A stretch of DNA of 17,488 bases from positions 1 to 17,488 of the forward strand of contig JAESUN010000129.1 in assembly GCA_016763045.1 (NCBI GenBank), in the 5' to 3' direction. The notes under the pieces were generated by a model. The model made no database searches, was not told where the DNA came from, and worked only from the letters and a program-made list of their open reading frames with translations. This document shows positions 1 through 5,829 of this stretch, piece by piece. The DNA is from Opitutaceae bacterium. Its GTDB lineage: Bacteria; Verrucomicrobiota; Verrucomicrobiia; Opitutales; Opitutaceae. The number at the start of each line of letters is the position of its first letter. The first letter of the stretch is position 1. Made by a program: the position numbers and the translations under genes.

Positions 1-774
1 ATTCCCGCTCATTCAAACGCAACAATCCATTATCGACGAAAATACACGTCAGTTGCGATCCAATGGCCCGGTGAAGCAATGCCGCTGCTACAGATGAATC
101 AACCCTCCACTCAACCCAAGGATAACCCGACTATCCCCAACAGTTTCCCGTATATTATCTATAATCTGCGGAATCAGATCAGACATCGCCCAATCATCTT
201 TACACCCACAGACCTTTTTGAGGAAATTCCGAATGATCTCTAGGCCCTTTTCGGAGTGGTGCACCTCAGGATGAAACTGTAGCCCATAAAATTTGCGCTT
301 AACATCTTCGACCACAGCAAACTCCGAGTTCTCTGTTTCGGCAATTATCCGAAAGCCTTTCGGAAGCTTTATGACGCGATCCCCATGAGAATTCCAAACT
401 CTGAGTTTTCGCGGCAACCCCTTAAACAGAGCATTCTCATTTTTGACCCTTAAGTGCCCATGACCATACTCTCGATGGTCACTCTTTGCGACCTTCCCTC
501 CCAAGTTGAGGGCCATCAGTTGCAGTCCATAACAAATCCCCATGACAGGAATCCCCAATTTGAAAATCCCTTTATCTGGAATAGGAGCATCCTTGGCCAG
601 AACACTCGAAGGACCACCCGAAAGGATGATACCAACAACGCCGTCCGCTTTTAGGACTTTTGCAGGAGTTGTATAAGGGTAGATCTTCGAATAAACGGAA
701 CACTCCCTAATTCGGCGAGCGATCACTTGAGTATACTGTGATCCAAAGTCGAGAACGGCTATTGTCTGGTGCAT
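1..774 (-). pseudogene. guaA: GMP synthase (glutamine-hydrolysing), partial at left edge, with a one-base frameshift
   Basis: GuaA converts XMP to GMP using glutamine and ATP, the last step of guanine nucleotide synthesis in the cytosol. The first 224 codons are intact. They hold the class I glutamine amidotransferase domain with GICYGLQ (nucleophile Cys81) and FHPEVHHSE (His168, Glu170), then the start of the ATP pyrophosphatase domain at LSGG (221-224). Bases 103-105 read GGG on the coding strand where GGGG would be needed. The frame then runs to TAG at 88-90. Reading the other frame from base 103 gives [15 protein letters not shown] and then a normal GuaA sequence ([15 protein letters not shown]) to the edge, so one G appears to be missing inside the SGGVDS P-loop. 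A one-base sequencing or assembly error and a recent null mutation are both possible. No Shine-Dalgarno is evident before the ATG at 774. Identity is certain; functional status is open. Confidence 0.93.
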
Positions 775-803
775 AAAGCAAATGAAAGAAATAATATTTT
801 AGC

Positions 804-832
804 TTTTTGGCAAGAAGGACCGTCACCAAAAA
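804..832 (-). promoter_or_regulatory. Stem-loop in the guaA 5' leader
   Basis: On the coding strand TTTTTGG (832-826) can pair with CCAAAAA (810-804) around a 15-base loop. No T-run follows on the minus strand, so it does not look like a terminator. It would lie at or near the 5' end of a guaA transcript started from the candidate promoter just upstream. It may stabilise or regulate the leader; this is inference. It does not resemble a purine riboswitch. Confidence 0.3.
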
Positions 833-837
833 CCGAG

Positions 838-866
838 ATTATATTTTCCTAAGAAGGAAGCAATAA
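838..866 (-). promoter_or_regulatory. Candidate sigma70-type promoter for guaA
   Basis: The coding strand has a perfect TATAAT at 843-838. With a 17-base spacer the matching -35 position is TTATTG (866-861), a poor match to TTGACA. It lies in the 99-base gap between orf77 and guaA, about 65 bases before the guaA ATG, where a separate guaA promoter would be expected. The support is the -10 box and its placement only. Confidence 0.35.
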
Positions 867-873
867 AAGATGC

Positions 874-1107
874 CTAGAATTTTAACTTCTGGTTTTTAAA
901 ATTGCATTGAGGACAATTACATTCCTCTGTGCCGATCTTTGCACTGTATAACTTATCACAACGAATACAGTGAAAGATCACATGCCGTCTCTCCGAATCA
1001 TAAAAACGACGATCACGAATGTCATAGTATAACCATAAACCGAAGACCAAAATGAAGGCACTGACGGTATAAATAATTGCTCCTAAAGTGAGAGATATCG
1101 TAAACAC
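874..1107 (-). CDS. Small membrane-anchored zinc-ribbon protein (orf77), function unknown
   Basis: The predicted 77-residue protein begins with a hydrophobic segment (about residues 3-27, ending GLWLYYD) that should be one membrane helix. A charged linker (DIRDRRFYDSERR) and a small Cys cluster follow: CIRC at about 47-50 and CNCPQC near 63-68, fitting a four-Cys zinc ribbon. I do not recognise a named family. The frame opens with GTG at 1107, which sits in the T-tract of the rplQ terminator and has no ribosome binding site. No in-frame ATG exists, and an AGGAG lies inside the frame around 1078-1082, so the true start is uncertain. It sits between the alpha block and guaA, on the same strand as both. 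The clear helix-plus-Cys layout argues for a real gene, but start and role are unknown. Confidence 0.6.
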   Translation of the reverse strand: MFTISLTLGAIIYTVSAFILVFGLWLYYDIRDRRFYDSERRHVIFHCIRCDKLYSAKIGTEECNCPQCNFKNQKLKF

Positions 1108-1147
1108 AAAAAAATAGCGCGCTAAGGGAATTACCCTGAACGCGCTA
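1108..1147 (-). terminator. Rho-independent terminator after rplQ
   Basis: On the coding strand TAGCGCG (1147-1141) and AGGG pair with CCCT and CGCGCTA (1121-1115), separated by a three-by-three internal loop and a five-base apical loop. Seven T's follow (1114-1108). The GC-rich stem plus T-run is a textbook intrinsic terminator, 43 bases past the rplQ stop, and marks the end of the ribosomal cluster. The T-tract abuts the GTG at which the next reading frame opens. Confidence 0.85.
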
Positions 1148-1189
1148 AGCCTATTTGAAAAGCAATTTTGAAAGGTATTCCCTTAGGCT

Positions 1190-1690
1190 TTATGCTTCGG
1201 GTTTTTCTGAGACTTCAGCTTTTTCGACAATTTCAACGGCCTCTACGACCTCCTCAACTTCTTCTTTTTTAGAAGTTTTGGGGGTTGCTGACTTCGCTTT
1301 CCCTCGACGAGACTTGCGATAGCCTTCGTCATCCGCTGCCACGAATTCGATCAGAGCCATTTCAGCCGCATCTCCAAGTCGACGGTCACCCAATTTATAG
1401 ATACGAGTGTATCCACCATTGCGGTCAGCAAAATCAGACGCTCTTTCATCAAAGAGAATATGGAGGGCCTCTTTATTCCGAAGGCGAGCCATGGCCAAAC
1501 GACGACTATGCAAGTCTCCGTTTTTCGCCAACGTAATGATCTTTTCGATAAAAGGACGTAAAGCTTTCGTCTTTTTAAGAGTTGTTTTGATACGACCTGC
1601 CTGAATAAGAGAGGAGGCCAAGTTCGCCAAAAGGGCACTCCGGTGCTCTTTTGTGACACCCAATTGGTTACTGTGTTTTCTATGACGCAT
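1190..1690 (-). CDS. rplQ: 50S ribosomal protein L17 with charged C-terminal tail
   Basis: L17 binds 23S rRNA on the solvent side of the large subunit near the tunnel exit. The N-terminus MRHRKHSNQLGVTKEHR and the block TKALRPFIEKIITLAK (41-56) identify it, and the fold ends near residue 117 (MALIEFVA). Residues 118-166 form an added low-complexity tail rich in Lys, Glu, Val and Ala, so the protein is 166 residues against about 120-130 in most bacteria. It starts 18 bases after rpoA with no clear Shine-Dalgarno and is followed by the cluster terminator. Confidence 0.97.
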   Translation of the reverse strand: MRHRKHSNQLGVTKEHRSALLANLASSLIQAGRIKTTLKKTKALRPFIEKIITLAKNGDLHSRRLAMARLRNKEALHILFDERASDFADRNGGYTRIYKLGDRRLGDAAEMALIEFVAADDEGYRKSRRGKAKSATPKTSKKEEVEEVVEAVEIVEKAEVSEKPEA

Positions 1691-1708
1691 TACAAAAAAA
1701 TATTTCCG

Positions 1709-2710
1709 TTAAATTTCGTTCTTAAGATCGATCAAGCGTTCATCGAACTTCATTCCAAGTGAAAGACCGAGATCTTCTAACTTGTCCTTGATTTCATTGA
1801 GAGACTTTTTACCGAAGTTACGATATTTGAGCATCTCCTGCTCGCTCTTCATTGCCAATTCACCAACCGTAGTGATATTTGCATTGTTTAAGCAATTAGC
1901 AGCACGAACCGACAGTTCGATTTCGTTCACGCTCATATTAAGAAGCTTACGCAACTGGTTCTGCTCTTCGCTGTCTTCAGTTCCTTCATCCTCAAATTCA
2001 AATTCCTCTTCGCTCACGCGGTCAAAAACATCGAGGTGATGTTTTAGAATGGATCCCGCCTGCTTGAGAGCATCATCTGGAGTTATCCGACCATCTGTCG
2101 AAATCTCGATGATCAATTTATCGTAGTCGGTTATCTGTCCAACACGTGTATTCTCGATGGAGTATTTAACCATCGAAACAGGGCTAAAGAGTGAGTCGAT
2201 AGGAATCACGCCAATGGCCTGATCTTCTTTTTTGTTAAGACTTCCAGGGCAATAACCACGGCCAATACCAATCTCTACCTCTGCAGCGAAGCGTTGTTCC
2301 CGATCTAACGTGCAAATGACCTGCTCAGGATTAATAACCTGAATATTGGAATCTTCCTGAATATCAGCTGCTGTGACAACTCCTTCACGAGTCACATCAA
2401 TCAAGAGTTTTACAGGCTCACGATTGTGCGAGATGAAAAGAATTTTCTTCAGATTGAGAACGATATCCGTCACATCTTCAGCAATCCCGTCCACACTTTG
2501 AAATTCATGATCGACGCCTTCTATTTTTATCGAAGAGATCGCTGCTCCTTCGATAGAACTTAAAAGAACACGGCGAAGGGAATTCCCTATTGTATGCCCA
2601 TAGCCAGCCTCGAAAGGCTCAGCAATAAATGTAGCATATGTGTCAGTCGCTCCTTCCTCGACTTTGACCAGACGGTTGGGCAATTCGAACTTTCCTATAC
2701 GTTTTGGCAT
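1709..2710 (-). CDS. rpoA: DNA-directed RNA polymerase subunit alpha
   Basis: Alpha dimerises to seed RNA polymerase assembly, and its C-terminal domain touches promoter UP elements and activators. The N-terminal domain shows GYGHTIGNSLRRVLLSSIEG (36-55), the signature assembly motif. An acidic linker (about 232-249) leads to the C-terminal domain. There LSVRAANCL carries Arg269, Asn272 and Cys273, and FGKKS carries Gly300, Lys302 and Ser303, matching the E. coli DNA-contacting residues R265, N268, C269, G296, K298 and S299. The 333-residue length is normal. It lies in the usual alpha-operon place between rpsD (76-base gap) and rplQ (18-base gap). No strong ribosome binding site is visible. 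Confidence 0.98.
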   Translation of the reverse strand: MPKRIGKFELPNRLVKVEEGATDTYATFIAEPFEAGYGHTIGNSLRRVLLSSIEGAAISSIKIEGVDHEFQSVDGIAEDVTDIVLNLKKILFISHNREPVKLLIDVTREGVVTAADIQEDSNIQVINPEQVICTLDREQRFAAEVEIGIGRGYCPGSLNKKEDQAIGVIPIDSLFSPVSMVKYSIENTRVGQITDYDKLIIEISTDGRITPDDALKQAGSILKHHLDVFDRVSEEEFEFEDEGTEDSEEQNQLRKLLNMSVNEIELSVRAANCLNNANITTVGELAMKSEQEMLKYRNFGKKSLNEIKDKLEDLGLSLGMKFDERLIDLKNEI

Positions 2711-2786
2711 GGCAGGTTATTTTTTTTTCGGGCTTGAAGCTTGGCTAATGCTCAAAAACTTCGATCTATTTAAAATGAGAGTAAGA

Positions 2787-3401
2787 TTAGAAACGGCTAT
2801 AAAATTCAACGATCAGCTGTTCATTAATGCTCTGATCGATTTCTTCACGAGCCGGCAGTCTGTTGATGATCGCTTTGAAAGAATCGTCGTGTCGGGTCAT
2901 CCAAGCAGGCACATTGCGTGCGCGAGTTTCTTCAAGATTCCGAGTCGCCAATTGGCGTGATGACGTTGCATCTCTAATCTCGATTTCATCGCCAGCTTTG
3001 ATGCTACAACTAGGGATATCTACTTTGTGGCCATTTACACGGATGTGACCATGATTCACAAATTGACGAGCAGCCTGTCGAGTGCGGCCGTATCCCAATA
3101 GATAGATAACACTATCCAATCGAGTCTCCAGCATCTGCATAAAACGATCACCTGTAACACCACGCTCGCTCTTCGCAGCTTCAAAGGTGCGACGGAACTG
3201 ACGCTCTAGTAGACCATACATGTAACGAAGCTTCTGCTTTTCGGCCAACCCGATAGCATATTCGCTTTGTTTACCACGCCGAGCGCGTGGGCCATGTACA
3301 CCTGGCTTGTAGTCGCGTTTTTCAAGCGCTTTACAAGGCCCAAAGATGGGCTGACCAAAGCGGCGACTAATTCGAGAAGTGGGACCAGTATAACGTGCCA
3401 T
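2787..3401 (-). CDS. rpsD: 30S ribosomal protein S4
   Basis: S4 is a primary 16S rRNA binder that starts small-subunit assembly and helps form the mRNA entry channel. The protein opens MARYTGPTSRISRRFG and carries the S4 RNA-binding block around ETRLDSVIYLLGYGRTRQAA, then FVNHGHIRVNGHKVDIPS. The N-terminal zinc-finger Cys set of the C+ form is absent; only one Cys remains (FGPCKALEKRDYKPGVHG), so this is a zinc-independent form. Its 204 residues are typical. In many bacteria S4 represses the alpha operon, but I could not identify a binding site before rpsM. It lies 34 bases after rpsK and lacks a visible Shine-Dalgarno. Confidence 0.97.
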   Translation of the reverse strand: MARYTGPTSRISRRFGQPIFGPCKALEKRDYKPGVHGPRARRGKQSEYAIGLAEKQKLRYMYGLLERQFRRTFEAAKSERGVTGDRFMQMLETRLDSVIYLLGYGRTRQAARQFVNHGHIRVNGHKVDIPSCSIKAGDEIEIRDATSSRQLATRNLEETRARNVPAWMTRHDDSFKAIINRLPAREEIDQSINEQLIVEFYSRF

Positions 3402-3435
3402 AAGAAAAAAGGGAAATAGGTATGATTAAATTAGA

Positions 3436-4023
3436 TTAAACTCTCCGACGTTTTTTCGGACGACATCCATTATGAGGGATCGGAGTAACATCCATCAGAG
3501 AAATAACTTCAAGACCAACGCCCTGAAGTGCTCTAATAGCGGAATCACGACCCATTCCTGGGCCTTTTACTTTCACAATGACCTCTTTTAAGCCATGAGC
3601 CATTGCAGCACGTGCAGCATCCTGAGAGACGATTTGACCTGCATAAGCCGTTGATTTACGTGATCCACGGAAATTCATCTTACCACCACTCGACCAGGAA
3701 ATAACATTACCCTTTTGATCAGCGATCGTAACAATCGTATTATTGAAGGTCGCTACGATATTCACGATACCAGTCGTGATATTCTTACTTCCCTTTGCCT
3801 TACGGATTTTGACGGAACCTAACTCTTCCTTCAAAAGATCTTCCGCAGTAGGAGCCTTTTTAATTGTTGGAGCTTCCTTCTCCTCTGCAGATACTTCTTT
3901 TTCAGAAGTTTCTTTCACAGGAGTTTCCTTAGCAGTTGCTTTAACCGCTTCTTCTGGAGCTTTAATAGTTTCCGCTACTTCCGATTCCGGAGCAGGGCTT
4001 GAAGTTGGTTTTTCTTCGGACAT
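3436..4023 (-). CDS. rpsK: 30S ribosomal protein S11 with long N-terminal extension
   Basis: S11 sits on the small-subunit platform and helps shape the mRNA exit and E site. The canonical core starts near residue 74 (RKAKGSKNI), continues through [16 protein letters not shown] and [19 protein letters not shown], and ends [17 protein letters not shown]. Before it lies an unusual stretch of about 70 residues made mostly of Glu, Lys, Ala, Thr, Ser and Pro, predicted to be disordered. Total length is 195 residues against about 129 in E. coli. The start at 4023 keeps a 15-base gap from rpsM. A start nearer the core would need a non-ATG codon, because no Met lies between residue 1 and the core. I infer the extension is real and lineage-specific. 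Confidence 0.97.
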   Translation of the reverse strand: MSEEKPTSSPAPESEVAETIKAPEEAVKATAKETPVKETSEKEVSAEEKEAPTIKKAPTAEDLLKEELGSVKIRKAKGSKNITTGIVNIVATFNNTIVTIADQKGNVISWSSGGKMNFRGSRKSTAYAGQIVSQDAARAAMAHGLKEVIVKVKGPGMGRDSAIRALQGVGLEVISLMDVTPIPHNGCRPKKRRRV

Positions 4024-4038
4024 ATGTCTTAAAATTGA

Positions 4039-4410
4039 TTATTTCCGAACGACGCCGACAGTGCGACGTGCACCCTTACGTGTTCGAGCATTTGTGCTAG
4101 TGCGCTGACCACGAACAGGCAATCCACGCCGATGACGAATACCTCTGTAGCAATTAATTGCTTGGAGGCGCTTAAGGTTACCTGCAACTTCGCGACGAAG
4201 GTCTCCTTCGAGGGCGACCTTACGCTTAGCAACAGCTTCCATCAGCTTATTGATTTGCTCTTCCGTTATATCGTTCGCTTTCATAGCAGGATCAATTCCA
4301 GCAGCTTCGAGCAATTCGAGTGAGCGTGTTGGTCCGATCCCATAGATATATCTAAGAGAGTATTCGATTTTCTTGTTTCCAGGAATATCTACACCTAGTA
4401 GTCGTGGCAT
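4039..4410 (-). CDS. rpsM: 30S ribosomal protein S13
   Basis: S13 sits in the small-subunit head, touching the P-site tRNA and the bridges to the large subunit. It opens MPRLLGVDIPGNKKIEYSL with the helix-hairpin-helix YIYGIGPTRSLELL, and ends with the basic tRNA-contacting tail RTSTNARTRKGARRTVG. Its 123 residues are a normal length. It begins the alpha block after a 73-base AT-rich gap (4411-4483) behind map. That gap is too short for rpmJ, which usually precedes rpsM. It holds a TATAAA-like hexamer but no convincing -35 box, so a local promoter is only possible. Confidence 0.98.
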   Translation of the reverse strand: MPRLLGVDIPGNKKIEYSLRYIYGIGPTRSLELLEAAGIDPAMKANDITEEQINKLMEAVAKRKVALEGDLRREVAGNLKRLQAINCYRGIRHRRGLPVRGQRTSTNARTRKGARRTVGVVRK

Positions 4411-4483
4411 AGTGAAATGTGTTTAAAGTTGGTTAATGAGTTAGGGTTAGGATTTATAGTAAAATTTAATTGTTTTTATTTCT

Positions 4484-5269
4484 TCAGCGAGAAAGTTCTG
4501 AGCTCGTCCCGGCAATCGTAAGGATTTCTGGTTCTTCATCTGTCACAAGGACAGTGTGCTCGAAATGAGCGGAAGCTTTTCGATCCCGAGTCACCACAGT
4601 CCAGCCATCATCGAGGACAATAACCTCTGAACGACCTACATTGACCATTGGTTCTATCGCTAAGGTCATCCCTGCTTTCAATCGTGGACCAGTGTTTTTC
4701 CGACCATAATTCGGGATTTGAGGTTCTTCATGCATGCTAACTCCGACTCCGTGTCCGACAAAATCCCGGACAATGGAAAATCGATGTGATTCCACATACT
4801 TCTGGATCGCATGGGAAATATCTCCCACTCGGAACCCGACTCGTGCAAATTTGATACCTTTATACAAAGACTCTTCTGTGACCTTCAATAGCTCTTCCTT
4901 TTCAGGAGACACTTTTCCCACTGAAACGGTATAGGCATTATCGCCGATGTAGCCCCGATAAGAGACAACCACATCGAGAACGACGATATCACCCTCTTGA
5001 ATGATGCGATCAACTCTACCAATGCCATGAACCACCTCATCGTTAACTGAAATACAGATGTATGACGGAAAACGTCGAGAACCGACGGCATATTGGTAGC
5101 AGGCACTCGTTGCGCCCTTCTCCATCAATAAAACTTTAGCAATCTGATCGATTTCAAAGGTAGTCACACCTGCTTGAACATGAGGTTTCAATTCTGCCAA
5201 GACCTCTGCTGCCACCCGGCAAGCGTCACGCATCTTTTCGACTTCAATAGCTGATTTAAGAGGAATCAT
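4484..5269 (-). CDS. map: Type I methionine aminopeptidase
   Basis: MetAP removes the initiator Met from nascent proteins in the cytosol using a two-metal centre. All expected ligands are visible: Asp99 (VVLDVVVS), Asp110 (GYIGDNA), His173 (FVGHGVGVSMHE), Glu206 (LAIEPMV) and Glu237 (AHFEHTVLV), plus His81 (NDEVVHGIG) in the active site. No N-terminal zinc-finger extension is present, so this is the short bacterial form of 261 residues. The ATG overlaps the stop of the adenylate kinase-like gene as ATGA. The codons upstream give no Shine-Dalgarno, so translation is probably coupled to that gene. Location after secY is the usual one. Confidence 0.97.
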   Translation of the reverse strand: MIPLKSAIEVEKMRDACRVAAEVLAELKPHVQAGVTTFEIDQIAKVLLMEKGATSACYQYAVGSRRFPSYICISVNDEVVHGIGRVDRIIQEGDIVVLDVVVSYRGYIGDNAYTVSVGKVSPEKEELLKVTEESLYKGIKFARVGFRVGDISHAIQKYVESHRFSIVRDFVGHGVGVSMHEEPQIPNYGRKNTGPRLKAGMTLAIEPMVNVGRSEVIVLDDGWTVVTRDRKASAHFEHTVLVTDEEPEILTIAGTSSELSR

Positions 5270-5799
5270 GATGCAAAAGGAAGTTTTACACTCTTTTCCT
5301 GAAGGAACGTGATAAGCGTCTCTGTTGAGACAAACTCAACAAGAACACCCTGATTACGGTAATGATCGGATAAAGCCTTCTGGGGGAAATTCGCTCCCTC
5401 TGACATTTTGGGAGCATCCATACAAAAAACAAAATCAATCGTTTGTTCACGAGTCTCAAGCCACTCATCCAAAACACGTGCTTGGATGATCGTTGAGGGG
5501 AATCCTTCGAGAACAAAACTCTTACGAATCTTACTAGACCAGAACCACCGACGCCAAATGGCCAATACGGTTTCATCCGGAATAGGGATATCCTGATCAA
5601 GACTCCTTTGGCACACTGTGCCCAAGGGGGTCTTTTTCTCAGCTTCAGCCCGATAAGCGGTATCTGAAGAAATAAAATGACAATTCAAAGAACAAAAAGA
5701 ATCGACGAGAGAGCTCCGAAGAGACTCTGACAATCCTATGATAAGTATTTTGGCTCGTGATAATTCATGAGCCGAAAGGGTTTGGGAAATGTCGCGCAT
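5266..5799 (-). CDS. Degenerate adenylate kinase-like protein, probably catalytically inactive
   Basis: This 177-residue protein occupies the place between secY and map where adk normally lies, and keeps the adenylate kinase outline. There is an N-terminal strand (KILIIGLSES, 17-26), then CHFISSDTAYRAEAEKKTPLG (40-60) in place of the NMP-binding helix, then VLEGFPSTIIQARVLDEWL (96-114) matching the DGFPRT-x-x-QA block, then FVFCMDAP and a C-terminal helix pair. The Walker A glycine-lysine loop is replaced by GLSESLRSS, the DGFPRT arginine is Ser102, and the LID domain with its arginines is missing. Kinase activity is therefore very unlikely. It starts 30 bases after secY with a GAAGGGA ribosome binding site and overlaps map by four bases. 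It may be a structural or regulatory remnant. Homology is inferred from motif order by eye. Confidence 0.75.
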   Translation of the reverse strand: MRDISQTLSAHELSRAKILIIGLSESLRSSLVDSFCSLNCHFISSDTAYRAEAEKKTPLGTVCQRSLDQDIPIPDETVLAIWRRWFWSSKIRKSFVLEGFPSTIIQARVLDEWLETREQTIDFVFCMDAPKMSEGANFPQKALSDHYRNQGVLVEFVSTETLITFLQEKSVKLPFAS

Positions 5800-5829
5800 T
5801 TCCCTTCATGTAAAGACCGAAAATTAGAT

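Noticed and set aside
98..111. Programmed -1 ribosomal frameshift in guaA
   Set aside because: The site A GGG TTG is not a canonical slippery heptamer, the Gly tRNA could not pair after slipping to AGG, and no stimulatory structure is evident.
454..654. Open frame on the plus strand inside guaA
   Set aside because: It lies wholly opposite the intact amidotransferase domain and its translation has no recognisable motif; it is a shadow of guaA.
804..832. Hairpin before guaA as a terminator of orf77
   Set aside because: The stem is AT-rich and the coding strand continues GCTAAAAT without a T-run.
2640..2960. Plus-strand open frame of 106 codons across the rpsD-rpoA junction
   Set aside because: It overlaps the conserved ends of two certain genes on the other strand and shows no ribosome binding site or known motif.
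4441..4451. TTAGGGTTAGG, two telomere-like units
   Set aside because: Only two short units in an AT-rich gap; chance is enough to explain it and nothing else suggests a telomere or repeat array.
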